From Streptomyces sp. NBC_01306 (GTDB lineage: Bacteria > Actinomycetota > Actinomycetes > Streptomycetales > Streptomycetaceae): a stretch of 64,000 nucleotides of DNA. The notes below the pieces were generated by a model. The model had not been told where the DNA came from. It saw nothing but the letters and a program-made list of their open reading frames with translations, and searched no databases. How positions within the stretch are numbered: the stretch's first letter is position 1; each line of letters starts with the position of its first letter. This document shows positions 16,770 through 25,408 of the stretch, in pieces. The stretch covers positions 1,925,501 through 1,989,500 of the forward strand of contig NZ_JAPEPC010000001.1 of NCBI RefSeq assembly GCF_026340465.1, given 5' to 3'. The position numbers and the translations under genes were made by a program.

Positions 16770-18389
16770 CTACACCGGGCCGGAGCGGCCGTGCACCGGT
16801 GCGGAGGATGGTGCCAAGGCGCCGCCGGACGGGCCCTGGACACCGGCGTCGGCGGTGGACGCTTCCGTGGGCTGTGACCGCGGCGCCGGGGCACGGTCCT
16901 GGCGCGGGTGGCGCGGGATGAGCGCGAGTGCCAGCAGGGCCGCGACGAGGGCGATCCCGGAGCAGGTCAGGAGCATGTCGTTCATGCCATGGACGAAGGC
17001 GCCGCGGGTCGAGTCCAGGAGGGCGGCGCTGCCGCTCCGGTGGGCGATCTGCACGCCGGAGGCCGCACTGTCGCGGACGGCACCGGCTGTGCTCGGGGGC
17101 AGGTGGCCGACGTCGACGCCACCGCGGTAGCCCGAGGTGAGGACGGTGCCCAGGATCGCGATGCCGATGGTGCCGCCGGCCTGGCGCAGCGCTTGCAGGA
17201 GGCCGGACCCCGAGCCCGCGCGTTCGGTGCTCAGCACACCGAGGGCGGAGTTCATGGCCAGGGGCAGGGTCATGCCCACGCCTGTCCCGAGAGCCGCGGT
17301 CCACAGGGCGGTGACGGCGTACGGGGTGTGGACGGTGGTGGTGGCTCCGGCCGCCAGGGCCGCGGCGGCCAGCAGGAGTCCGGCGGTGAGGGCCGGCCGG
17401 TCACCGGTGCGCCGGGCGATCCGTCCGGCGCACCGGGTGCCGGCGGTCATACCGAGGAGCATGGGCAGCAGCTTGAGGCCGGTGGCCAGGGCGCTGCTCC
17501 CCTGGACCGCCTGGAAGTACTGCGGGAGGGCATAGAGCAGGCCGAACAGCGCGAAGCTGGAGAGGGTGGCCATGAGGACGCCGACGTTGAAGGTGCGGCT
17601 GCGGAAGAGTGCGAGGTCGATCAGCGGGTGGCTGGTCCGCCGCTGCCATCCGGCGAACGCGGCGAGCAGAAGGGCACCGGCGGCTGCGGGCAGCCACAGG
17701 TCCGGGGAGAGCCAGCCGTGCGAGCCGGCCTGGATGAACCCGTAGGTGACGGCGGTGAGTCCGGCGGCCGACAGAGCCGCTCCCGGAAGGTCGACCGGAT
17801 GGGCGACGGTGCTGCGGGATTCGGGGACGAAGCGCGCGATGGCGAAGGCGCCGAGTGCGACCAGGGGCAGATTGACCAGAAAGACCGAGCCCCACCAGAA
17901 GTGGCTCAGGAGCAGCCCGCCGAGGATCGGACCGAGCGGCAGCCCCATGGCGGTGGCGGTCACCTGCAGGGTCCTGGCCCGGGCACGTTCCGCGGGTTCC
18001 GGGAAGAGCGCGGGCAGCACGGACAGGGACAGCGGCATCATGAAGGCCGCCGCCGCGCCCAGCAGGCACCGGCCCGCGATCAGCAGGGCCGGAGTGGTGG
18101 CCACGGCGCACAGGGCCGAGGCCACGCCGAACAGCAGGAGGGCGGCGATGAGGAGCTTCTTGCGGCCGAAGCGGTCGCCGAGACCGCCGGCCGGGATCAT
18201 CAGGGCGGCCAGCACCAGGGTGTAGGAGCTGCCGGTCCACTGGAGCTGCCCGGAGGTCATGTGCAGGTCGGTGGCGATCTCGGGCAGAGCCACATTGAGA
18301 ATGGTGGTGTCGAGTCCGATGGTGAGCATGGCGAGCACCAGGGCGCTCAGGGCGAACCAGCTGCCGCGGTGGGTCGTGGTCGTGGACAC
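16770..18389 (-). CDS. MFS drug exporter, DHA2 (14-helix) type
   Basis: A 539-residue proton-driven efflux protein with about 14 membrane segments. Motif A-like GGLGDRFGRKKLL lies between helices 2 and 3. Motif C-like MGLPLGPILGGLLL in helix 5 marks an antiporter, and LDTTILNVALPEI in helix 1 is the DHA2 signature. The GTG at 18389 has GGAGG six bases upstream. It is divergent from a MarR regulator, the classical pairing for a drug-inducible exporter. A soluble tail of about 45 residues ends the protein. Substrate unknown; quinolone- or antibiotic-like compounds are typical. Confidence 0.9.
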   Translation of the reverse strand: MSTTTTHRGSWFALSALVLAMLTIGLDTTILNVALPEIATDLHMTSGQLQWTGSSYTLVLAALMIPAGGLGDRFGRKKLLIAALLLFGVASALCAVATTPALLIAGRCLLGAAAAFMMPLSLSVLPALFPEPAERARARTLQVTATAMGLPLGPILGGLLLSHFWWGSVFLVNLPLVALGAFAIARFVPESRSTVAHPVDLPGAALSAAGLTAVTYGFIQAGSHGWLSPDLWLPAAAGALLLAAFAGWQRRTSHPLIDLALFRSRTFNVGVLMATLSSFALFGLLYALPQYFQAVQGSSALATGLKLLPMLLGMTAGTRCAGRIARRTGDRPALTAGLLLAAAALAAGATTTVHTPYAVTALWTAALGTGVGMTLPLAMNSALGVLSTERAGSGSGLLQALRQAGGTIGIAILGTVLTSGYRGGVDVGHLPPSTAGAVRDSAASGVQIAHRSGSAALLDSTRGAFVHGMNDMLLTCSGIALVAALLALALIPRHPRQDRAPAPRSQPTEASTADAGVQGPSGGALAPSSAPVHGRSGPV

Positions 18390-18441
18390 GGCGGGCCTCC
18401 GTTCGTGGGGGCGTGATGCCCTGGGGTGTGCCGCACAGCCC

Positions 18442-18526
18442 CAGGTACGTAACTCAGGTACCCTTTTATCGGGCACCATGCCCCGCGGTCTGCGGGGTGG
18501 ATGAGAGCAAGCATATACCTAAGGTA
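18442..18526. promoter_or_regulatory. Candidate MarR operators in the MFS/MarR gap
   Basis: TACCTAAGGTA at 18516-18526 is an 11-base palindrome just before the marR start. CAGGTAC occurs twice in direct orientation at 18442-18448 and 18455-18461 on the MFS side. All share AGGTA, suggesting one protein binds both promoters. Assignment to the adjacent MarR is inferred. Confidence 0.55.
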
Positions 18527-18539
18527 GGTAGTTTTCGAC

Positions 18540-19046
18540 ATGGCGGATCCGGCACCCGACGATGCGGCTCGGGACGCGCTCATCCAGGAGATGCTCAGCG
18601 GCCTGCTGCCGCGGCTCAACAGGCTCAGCCGCGCCATCACCCGCGGCCGTCTGCCGGAGCGGGCGATCGAGGCCACCGGCCTGTCGCTGGACAGGCCGGG
18701 CGTGACCGTCCTGCTCACGCTCCACAGCGCCGACGCCCCTCTGCGGGTCGGTGAGATCGCCGACCGTATGCAAGTGGTCGGGCCGCACGTCACCCGTCAC
18801 GTCACCGCGCTGGAGAAGCGCGGGCTCGTACGCCGCGTCGCCGACCCGAGCGACCAGCGCGCCCGGCTGGTCGAACTGACCGGCTCCGGATCGGAAGCGG
18901 CCGACGCCTACAAGCGGAACCTGTTCGGCTGGATCGCCGGCGTTCTGGCCGACTGGCCCGCACAGGACCGCGAGGGCCTCGCACGACTCCTGGGGCGTCT
19001 CGCCGACGACACGGCCGCGCATCTCGACGCGCTCGACCAGGACTGA
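18540..19046 (+). CDS. MarR-family transcriptional regulator
   Basis: A 168-residue dimeric winged-helix regulator. The helix-turn-helix spans about residues 68-95 (VGEIADRMQVVGPHVTRHVT), followed by the wing RRVADPSDQRARLVELT, whose DxR pair contacts DNA in this family. Long N- and C-terminal helices form the dimer interface. It likely represses itself and the divergent MFS gene through AGGTA-containing sites and is released by a small ligand. The ATG at 18540 lies 13 bases from the putative operator, so binding would also block its own transcription. Confidence 0.88.
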   Translation: MADPAPDDAARDALIQEMLSGLLPRLNRLSRAITRGRLPERAIEATGLSLDRPGVTVLLTLHSADAPLRVGEIADRMQVVGPHVTRHVTALEKRGLVRRVADPSDQRARLVELTGSGSEAADAYKRNLFGWIAGVLADWPAQDREGLARLLGRLADDTAAHLDALDQD

Positions 19047-19080
19047 CCGGAGCGCCGCCCCGGCCGTCCGCGCGGCAGGG

Positions 19081-19305
19081 TCAGGCGCCGCGCATCACCT
19101 CGCTCCGGGCCGCCCGGCCCCGGACGGCGGGGCGGTTGAGCGCCCGACCCTCCGGCTCTCTTGCGGGAGCGCCCGGTTCGGGATCCCCCCGGCGCTGGGC
19201 GAGCTGCCGGTCGATGCGGCGCTCGCGGGCGTGCCAGATCAGTGAGGGCAGCGCCAGGATGACGAAGACGGCGAGCACGGTCAGGTAGTCCAGGAAGGTG
19301 TCCAT
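19081..19305 (-). CDS. Small single-helix membrane protein, unknown
   Basis: A 74-residue protein: one membrane helix at residues 5-24 (LDYLTVLAVFVILALPSLIW) followed by a charged, Arg-rich cytoplasmic tail. Family not recognised. It starts with ATG 19305 and converges with the MarR gene. Third-position GC bias supports real coding. No function can be proposed. Confidence 0.55.
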   Translation of the reverse strand: MDTFLDYLTVLAVFVILALPSLIWHARERRIDRQLAQRRGDPEPGAPAREPEGRALNRPAVRGRAARSEVMRGA

Positions 19306-19387
19306 GCCGTCAACTGTGTCGCCGGACGGCCGGAAGAATCAGTGGCAGGACTGACATGCACCGTCGAATTGCTGCCACACTTGGTCC

Positions 19388-20353
19388 ATGATGAAGAACG
19401 TCGTCGTGGTCCTGATGAACGGCGTCAACCCGTTCGAACTCGGCGTGGTCTGCGAGGTGTTCGGCCTCGACCGGAGCGACGAGGGGCTGCCGGTGTACGA
19501 CTTCGCGGTGGCGTCCGCCGAAGGGCCCGTGCTGGAGACGCACGCCGGGTTCACGCTCAGCACCGAACACGGCCTGGAACGGCTCGAAGAGGCCGATCTG
19601 ATCGCGGTGCCGGCCGCCGAGTCGCGGGGGAACCGCGACTACCCGCCGGCCCTCCTCGACGCGCTGCGCCGGGCGGTGGACCGCGGGGCCCGGGTGCTCA
19701 GCGTCTGCTCCGGTGTCTTCGTGCTCGGTTCGGCGGGGCTGCTCGACGGCCGTCGCTGCGCCGCGCACTGGCGCCACGCGGACGAACTGGCCCGCGCCTT
19801 CCCCCTGGCCAGGGTCGAACCCGATGTGCTGTACGTGGACGAGGACCCCGTCATCACATCGGCCGGGACAGCAGCCGGCATCGACGCCTGCCTCCACATC
19901 GTCCGCAAGGAGCACGGCCCGCACGTCGCCAACAGGATCGCCCGGCGGATGGTGGTCCCGCCCCATCGCGACGGCGGCCAGGCCCAGTTCGTCGAGCGCC
20001 CGGTGAGCCCCGAGCGGGCGGACAGCGTCGCCGAAGTCCTCGGCTGGATGGAACAGCATCTGGACGAGGAGCAGACCGTCGAGCAGCTGGCGGCCCGCGC
20101 CCTGATGTCACCGCGCACCTTCGCCCGCCGCTTCCAGCAGGAGACGGGGACGACGCCGTACCGCTGGCTGCTGCGCCAACGGGTGCTGCTGGCACAGGAG
20201 TTGCTGGAGGCCTCCGACGAGACGGTGGACTCGATCGCGGGGCGGGTCGGCTTCGGTACGGGTGCGGGGCTGCGCCACCACTTCCTCCGTACGCTCGGCA
20301 CCACCCCGAACGCCTACCGGCGGACGTTCCGGGGCCCGGTCGGCACGGCCTGA
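19388..20353 (+). CDS. AraC-family regulator with DJ-1/PfpI domain (candidate NrdS)
   Basis: A 321-residue GlxA/FtrA-type regulator. Residues 1-170 form a DJ-1/PfpI-like domain with the nucleophile-elbow-like VCSGVFVLGSAGLL. Residues about 225-315 hold two AraC helix-turn-helix units (LAARALMSPRTFARRFQQET, and SIAGRVGFGTGAGLRHHF). In S. coelicolor the gene after nrdB, nrdS, encodes an AraC-like regulator, so this may be its displaced counterpart; here 3 kb of other genes intervene and it cannot be read from the nrd promoter. The start could be either codon of the ATGATG at 19388. Confidence 0.82.
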   Translation: MMKNVVVVLMNGVNPFELGVVCEVFGLDRSDEGLPVYDFAVASAEGPVLETHAGFTLSTEHGLERLEEADLIAVPAAESRGNRDYPPALLDALRRAVDRGARVLSVCSGVFVLGSAGLLDGRRCAAHWRHADELARAFPLARVEPDVLYVDEDPVITSAGTAAGIDACLHIVRKEHGPHVANRIARRMVVPPHRDGGQAQFVERPVSPERADSVAEVLGWMEQHLDEEQTVEQLAARALMSPRTFARRFQQETGTTPYRWLLRQRVLLAQELLEASDETVDSIAGRVGFGTGAGLRHHFLRTLGTTPNAYRRTFRGPVGTA

Positions 20354-20373
20354 CCGGGGCCCGGCCGGTCAGG

Positions 20374-21021
20374 TCAGAGGTTGGGGACGGTCTCGTAGCG
20401 CGGCGTGCCCTCTTCCATCTGCCGGAGCGCGTCCTTGCGGTCGCGCTTCGACAGGCGGTCGATGTACAGGTAGCCGTACAGGTGGTCCGTCTCGTGCTGG
20501 AGGCAGCGGGCGAAGTAGCCGGTGCCGCGCACCTTCACCGGGTTGCCTCCGGCGTCCTGGCCGGTGACCTCCGCGTAGTCCGGGCGGGCCAGCTCGGCGT
20601 ACGCGGTCGGGACGGAGAGGCAGCCCTCGTTGGACTCGTCGAGCCGGCGGCGCTCGGCCGGGGTCTCGGTGAGCACCGGGTTGCAGACGGCTCCGACGTG
20701 GCGCCTGCCGTCGTCGTCGAGGCAGTCGTAGACGAAGACCTTGAGGTCGACACCGATCTGGTTCGCGGCCAGGCCCACGCCCTCGGCGGCCTTCTGGCTG
20801 GCGAACATGTCGTCGATCAGCTGGGCCAGCTCGGCGTCGAACGAGGTGACGTCCTTGCACTCCCGGTGGAGCACCGGGTTGCCCACGACGGTGATGGGAC
20901 GGGCGGTGCCACGGGCGCGGTGGGCCTCCTCGCGCTCCTCGCAGTCCTCGGTGTCCACGACGAAACCGTCATTGACCTGCTGGTCCGTATCGACCTGCTG
21001 GTCCGTCTGCTCCTGCGACAT
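20374..21021 (-). CDS. def: Peptide deformylase
   Basis: A 215-residue iron/zinc hydrolase that removes the N-formyl group from nascent proteins. All three family motifs are present: [17 protein letters not shown] and QHETDHL, the last two giving the Cys and two His metal ligands and the catalytic Glu. An unusual N-terminal extension of about 40 residues is acidic and Gln-rich ([15 protein letters not shown]). Streptomycetes carry several deformylases; this is one. It is transcribed from the same strand as the TPR gene upstream but is preceded by a hairpin with a U-tract, so it may have its own promoter. Confidence 0.93.
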   Translation of the reverse strand: MSQEQTDQQVDTDQQVNDGFVVDTEDCEEREEAHRARGTARPITVVGNPVLHRECKDVTSFDAELAQLIDDMFASQKAAEGVGLAANQIGVDLKVFVYDCLDDDGRRHVGAVCNPVLTETPAERRRLDESNEGCLSVPTAYAELARPDYAEVTGQDAGGNPVKVRGTGYFARCLQHETDHLYGYLYIDRLSKRDRKDALRQMEEGTPRYETVPNL

Positions 21022-21041
21022 GTCCGCCGTACGCCTTCCTC

Positions 21042-21084
21042 AAAAAAACCTGGAACGATCCCGTACAGCCTAACGGGCTGTTCC
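21042..21084 (-). terminator. Hairpin with U-tract in front of def
   Basis: On the minus strand GGAAC/GTTCC (21084-21080 with 21056-21052) enclose an inner AGCC/GGCT pair, and seven T follow (21048-21042). A T-tract is rare in this genome. It may terminate the TPR gene or attenuate def. Confidence 0.5.
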
Positions 21085-21100
21085 ACAGGAGGAAGCGGGG

Positions 21101-22084
21101 TCAGCAGACCTCTTCGAGGTCCCGCCACTCCCGGCTGTCCGGGCTGTCGGCGACCCAGCCGTCGAGCAGTCCGCGCACCAGTCCCGCGGGGGCGGCTATG
21201 CCGCACTCGCGCTCCGCGACCCAGAGACCGCCCGCCGTGCGGTGGCCGAGCGGGCCGGGGTGGCCGGGCTCGCTGTGGTCGTGCGGATCGGGGGGCTGCT
21301 CGCCTTCGCCCTCGTCGCTCTCCATCTGCGACTCGGAGCAGGCGCGGCAGAGCAGCCGGACGGAGGACGACCAGTCCTCGGCGGCGAACCCGGCGTCGGC
21401 CGCCAGCTGCTCCAGGGCGTCCCGGTCGGCCTCGGTCGCCGCTTCGAGCAGCACCACCCAGGTCGGCACCGGCGAGGGCGCCCACAGCTCGATCTCGTCG
21501 AAGACGGGGTAGGAGGGCCCGGCGGCGGTGACGCGCTCGCCGTGCGGGACGCCGTCGTGCAGGACGACCTCGCCCCAGCGCCTGCCGGACGACGGCAGCG
21601 GGATGGAGAGCACCTCGACGCGGGCGGGGTCGAGCCGACGGCCCCAGACCACCTCGGCCTCCCCCTCCGGGGAGAGCCGCACGGCGGCGGAGCCGAGGTC
21701 CATACCGACCGGCTCACCGCTGGCCGCGGGCTCGCCCGGGACCCGCAGCCCGTACGCCTGCCAGGCCCGGCGGGCCAGCGGCCAGTCCTGCAGCGCGGTG
21801 GCCGCGATCCCGACGTTCCACCAGTCGGGGGCGCCCGCCTCGCGGTCCAGGAGCGCCACGGCGCGCAGCCCCGCGGTCCGTGCCCGGTCCCAGTCGTGCC
21901 GGAACTTGTGCAGCAGGGCCAGATTGAACCAGGACTCGGACAGCCACGGTTCGAGATCGGCCGCGCGCGTGAGCAGCGCTCCCGCGTCGTCGTACCGACC
22001 GTCGCCGATCAGCGTGAACGCGCGGTCCGTGGCCTGCCGCCAGGATGCGGAGGGCCGATGCCGTACCTTCCCGAAGATCCTCAC
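21101..22084 (-). CDS. Tetratricopeptide-repeat protein
   Basis: A 327-residue cytoplasmic protein. TPR-like helices occupy about residues 15-125 (DRAFTLIGDGRYDDAGALLT, then AADLEPWLSESWFNLALLHK). The remainder is a beta-rich domain (RVEVLSIPLPSSGRRWGEVV) of unknown role with several Trp, and a Cys pair LLCRACSES. The GTG at 22084 (VRIFGKV) follows GGCGGGA and is preferred; a GTG at 22195 with GGAGCGGG upstream would add 37 residues. No enzymatic motif is visible. Confidence 0.75.
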   Translation of the reverse strand: MRIFGKVRHRPSASWRQATDRAFTLIGDGRYDDAGALLTRAADLEPWLSESWFNLALLHKFRHDWDRARTAGLRAVALLDREAGAPDWWNVGIAATALQDWPLARRAWQAYGLRVPGEPAASGEPVGMDLGSAAVRLSPEGEAEVVWGRRLDPARVEVLSIPLPSSGRRWGEVVLHDGVPHGERVTAAGPSYPVFDEIELWAPSPVPTWVVLLEAATEADRDALEQLAADAGFAAEDWSSSVRLLCRACSESQMESDEGEGEQPPDPHDHSEPGHPGPLGHRTAGGLWVAERECGIAAPAGLVRGLLDGWVADSPDSREWRDLEEVC

Positions 22085-22238
22085 GATTCCCGCCTGCCGG
22101 TAGCTGAAAGGTCTCTGCTTCCCGGGCTCCGATTCCCCCGGACGCCCTCTCTTCGCATCCAACCATGCCCGGTCGGAGCGGCGCTCATTACCCACTGGTT
22201 ACCCGCTCCGGGGCCCGGATTCCGCCCCCGGGGCAACG

Positions 22239-23528
22239 TCAGGCGACACCGCCGCGGGAGAGCACACGGGCGAGGGATTCCACGACTTCCGGCTGGTAGT
22301 CGTGGCCGGTTCCCAGGCGCAGCCGCTCCAGCGCGCCGAGCGGTCCGCCGGCACCTCTCACTCCTTCACTTTCCCCGGCCAGGTCCTCGTACGCATTGAC
22401 GGCCCGGACAATCCGGGCGGTGAGCGGCTGCTCCCGGTACGGATCCGCCTGCCGCTCCACGATGACGGCGACCTTCGCGTCGACTCCGGTCTGGCGGACC
22501 ACGGCGCCGCCGAGCAGCGCGATCCGGCGCTGCTCGGCGGGCGGCAGCGGCGCGGTGGCGCCGCCGGGGACCGGGTCGACGAGGGAGAGCTGGCCGATGT
22601 CGTGCATCAGGGCCGCGTACTCCAGGACGGTCAGCGCCGGTTCGGAGAGACCCAGCTCCCGGCCGACGGCCCGGCTGAGCCCGGCGACCCGGCGGGCATG
22701 GCCGTGCGGGGTGTATCCGGCGATCTCGGTGGCGCGGGCGAGCGAGGTGATGGTCTGGCGGTAGGTCGTGCGTACCAGCGCGTGGCGGCGCAGCGAGAGC
22801 TGGGTGAGCAGCAGCGGTACGGAGAAGACGGGCAGCGCCCACAGCCCGGCGACCGCGACACCCAGCGCCATCACCACACCGGTGGCGCAGACGGCCGAGC
22901 CGATGCCGGCGAGTGCGCGCAGTTCGTCGCGGAGCAGCGGCCCGATGGGGACTCCCCCGGTCGGGCGGGACCGAGCGCCAGGGGCTGGGGAACGGGTGCG
23001 CGCGTGTGCCATCGCGGCGGCCAGGACGGCGTCGCAGAGGGCGGTGAGGCCGAGCAGCAGGAGCAGCACGACGGCGTACGAGGGGCCGCGCACCGCCCAG
23101 GCGGCTGTCCGCCCCGAGCCGCACAGGGGCTGGAAGCAGGCGGCGGCGAAGGCGACCGTGAGCACCCGGCGGGCCAGCTGGTCGGCGGTGGGGCCGCGGC
23201 CGCGCGGGACGTGCGGCGCGGTGCCGGCGAGCGTGCCCGCCACGACGACGGCGACGACCTGGGGGGCGCCGTGCACGGTGGGGTGGCCGCCGTTCTGGCC
23301 GAGCAGGGCGTAGGCGAGGGCTCCGGCGGCGCCGAGCGGTGCGGGTTCGCGCTCGCTGCCGGGGCCGGTGCGGCGGGTGAGTTCGCCCGCGGCGACGAGT
23401 ATCCCGAAGGCGAGCGCGGTGTCCCGGTCGCCGACACCGTGCCAGAGGGTCCAGCCGAGCCCGGCCGCGGCGACCAGGGCGGCGGCGCCGTGGACGAGGC
23501 ACACGGCGCGGGGGGTACGGGCGCTCAC
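22239..23528 (-). CDS. Membrane-anchored HD-domain protein with degenerate GYP motif
   Basis: A 429-residue protein with about seven hydrophobic segments in the N-terminal 250 residues and a C-terminal HD domain. The HD core is recognisable (HGHARRVAGLSRAVG, then YAALMHDIGQLSLVD), but where HD-GYP proteins have HHERxDGxGYP this one has VERQADPYREQP, so the second metal-binding His pair and the GYP loop are lost. It may be a regulatory or binding protein and not an active cyclic-di-GMP phosphodiesterase. The GTG at 23528 overlaps the stop of the preceding, intact HD-GYP gene (GTGA), so the two are made together and may pair. Confidence 0.82.
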   Translation of the reverse strand: MSARTPRAVCLVHGAAALVAAAGLGWTLWHGVGDRDTALAFGILVAAGELTRRTGPGSEREPAPLGAAGALAYALLGQNGGHPTVHGAPQVVAVVVAGTLAGTAPHVPRGRGPTADQLARRVLTVAFAAACFQPLCGSGRTAAWAVRGPSYAVVLLLLLGLTALCDAVLAAAMAHARTRSPAPGARSRPTGGVPIGPLLRDELRALAGIGSAVCATGVVMALGVAVAGLWALPVFSVPLLLTQLSLRRHALVRTTYRQTITSLARATEIAGYTPHGHARRVAGLSRAVGRELGLSEPALTVLEYAALMHDIGQLSLVDPVPGGATAPLPPAEQRRIALLGGAVVRQTGVDAKVAVIVERQADPYREQPLTARIVRAVNAYEDLAGESEGVRGAGGPLGALERLRLGTGHDYQPEVVESLARVLSRGGVA

Positions 23529-24862
23529 GCGGGGCGCTCCGCGTCGGCGGGCGGGCCGGGCGCAGCGGCCGGGGCGCGGGCGGGCGGGACGGCGGGCGGG
23601 CAGGCGTCCGGTTCGTCGGCGGTGACGGCGGGGTGCCAGCCGCTGCGGGCGAGCGCCCGTACGAACGCCTGGACCATCAGCGGGTCGAACTGCGTCCCCG
23701 CGCACCGCACCAGCTCCCGGAGGGCGGCGTCGACGGGTCTGGCCCGGCGGTAGGAGCGGGTGGACGTCATGGCGTCGAAGGCGTCGGCGATGGCGACGAC
23801 CCGGGCGAACTCGGGGATCTGCTGCCCGGAGAGCCCGTAGGGGTAGCCGGAGCCGTCGAGCCGTTCGTGGTGGTGGAGGATGGCGGCCCTGGCCTCGCCG
23901 AGGAAGCCGATGCCGCGGACCATCTCGTGCCCGTACTCGGGGTGCAGCTCGATGACGCGGCGCTCGTCGGGCGTCAGCGGCCCGTCCTTCCTGAGCAGCC
24001 TGGTGGGCACCCCGAGCTTCCCCACGTCATGGAGGATCCCGGCGAAGCGCAGCGCCTCCAGACGGTCGCCGGCCATGCCCAGCTCGCCGGCGATCATCGC
24101 CGACGCCTGGCCCACGCGTTCGCTGTGGCCGCGGGTGTACTGGTCCTTGATGTCGACGGCCTGCACGAGCGCCCGGATCGTCGCCCGGTGGGCGGCACGC
24201 TCGCGGTGGTACTGCGCGAAGACCCAGCTGGAGATGTACATGGGCAGCAGGACGAAGAGGGCGGCGGGCGGCCCGAAGGGGCTGCGCCACAGGACCGCCA
24301 TCATGAGCCCGGCGAGCCCGTGCACGGTGTACGGGGCGAGTGAGCGCAGCAGCGCGTGACCCGCGGTGCGGACGGGCAGCCGCTCGGCGGTGGCCCGTAC
24401 GGCGCCGTCCAGTGCGGTCAGGGCCAGGCAGAGGACCAGGGCGGCGGCGAGCGCGGGCAGCAGGGCGTACGGCAGGCCGGGTGTCCGGGTCGGCCCGCCG
24501 AAGAGCGCGGAACGCCCGAGTTCCGCGGCGGCCTGCACCGCGAGGGCGAGCTGCGCGGCGTGCCAGACGCGCCGGATGCCGTACGGAGAGTGCTCGGCGG
24601 CGCCGAGCAGCGCCCCGGGCACGGCGGCGATGGCGGCGGCCGCGGGCGGCAGGAGCAGGGCGGCGGCGACGAGTACGGCGAAGAACGACCCGGCCCCCGG
24701 CGATCTGCGGGCGAGCAGCTCGCATCCGGCGTAGACGGCGGCGAGCAGGGCCACGGCCGTCCAGGGCGTGGCGGGGTCGGTGACGGCGGGCAGCACACAG
24801 CCGACGGCGCCCAGGACCGCGCACAGGATGCAGGCGCGCGCTGTCCGCGGCAGTGCCCGCAT
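23525..24862 (-). CDS. Membrane HD-GYP phosphodiesterase-like protein
   Basis: A 445-residue protein: about eight membrane segments, then an HD-GYP domain from about residue 230. Motifs seen: TRGHSERVG, FAGILHDVGKLGVP, HPEYGHEM, LHHHERLDGSGYPYGL and IADAFDAMTS, all intact, so cyclic-di-GMP (or related) hydrolysis is plausible. The ATG at 24862 has GGAGGAGGAGG just upstream and is preferred over an in-frame ATG at 24889. First gene of a two-gene overlapping unit with the degenerate HD protein. Cyclic-di-GMP governs development in Streptomyces through BldD; a link to that is inference. Confidence 0.85.
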   Translation of the reverse strand: MRALPRTARACILCAVLGAVGCVLPAVTDPATPWTAVALLAAVYAGCELLARRSPGAGSFFAVLVAAALLLPPAAAAIAAVPGALLGAAEHSPYGIRRVWHAAQLALAVQAAAELGRSALFGGPTRTPGLPYALLPALAAALVLCLALTALDGAVRATAERLPVRTAGHALLRSLAPYTVHGLAGLMMAVLWRSPFGPPAALFVLLPMYISSWVFAQYHRERAAHRATIRALVQAVDIKDQYTRGHSERVGQASAMIAGELGMAGDRLEALRFAGILHDVGKLGVPTRLLRKDGPLTPDERRVIELHPEYGHEMVRGIGFLGEARAAILHHHERLDGSGYPYGLSGQQIPEFARVVAIADAFDAMTSTRSYRRARPVDAALRELVRCAGTQFDPLMVQAFVRALARSGWHPAVTADEPDACPPAVPPARAPAAAPGPPADAERPA

Positions 24863-25014
24863 GGCGGCCTCCTCCTCCGGTATCCGCACGGCTCCGGCGT
24901 CCGTACAGGTTGGGGAGAATAGGCGCGGGCGGGCAGCCGGGGGGCCGCATCGGCGGATCAGCAGCCCATCGGGTGACAGTCCCGAGGCGGAAACCGGGCC
25001 GGGTACGGCAAACG

Positions 25015-25050
25015 CAGCGGGACCGCGGCACGTGCGCCGCGGTCCCGCTG
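25015..25050. terminator. Terminator after rsrA
   Basis: A 15-bp perfect stem (25015-25029 with 25036-25050) around ACGTGC, 44 bases beyond the rsrA stop. Confidence 0.88.
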
Positions 25051-25093
25051 TCTGTGTCTGTGCGCCGGGAGGCCCTGCCGTCCCCGCGGCCGG

Positions 25094-25408
25094 TCACTCC
25101 TGGGCGGCCGCCGACCGGTCGGTGACGGTGATGTCCTGGTCGGGCACCGCCTGTCCCGAGCGGATCAGATCGATGCGCCCCATGACCTTGGACCGGAGGT
25201 CCGCCGGTACGTCGTCACTGCCGCAGCAGCGCTTCACCAGCTTCTTGACGGCCTGCTCCAGGCCGTACTTCTCCAGGCACGGGGAGCACTCCTCGAAGTG
25301 CACCTCGAACTTAGTGCAGTCGTTGTCCGGCATCTCGTGGTCGAGGAACTCGTACAGATGGTCCAGGACCTCGGAGCAGTCCGTTTCGTGCGGCTCTCCG
25401 CAGCTCAT
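25094..25408 (-). CDS. rsrA: Zinc redox-sensing anti-sigma factor RsrA
   Basis: A 104-residue ZAS-family anti-sigma factor that holds sigma-R inactive until thiols are oxidised. The zinc ligands are seen as His37, Cys41 and Cys44 (HFEECSPC) with Cys11. All seven cysteines known from the S. coelicolor protein (3, 11, 31, 41, 44, 61, 62) are present at the same positions. On oxidation a disulfide forms, zinc leaves and sigma-R is freed. Its ATG overlaps the sigR stop by ATGA, ensuring coupled synthesis. Confidence 0.96.
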   Translation of the reverse strand: MSCGEPHETDCSEVLDHLYEFLDHEMPDNDCTKFEVHFEECSPCLEKYGLEQAVKKLVKRCCGSDDVPADLRSKVMGRIDLIRSGQAVPDQDITVTDRSAAAQE

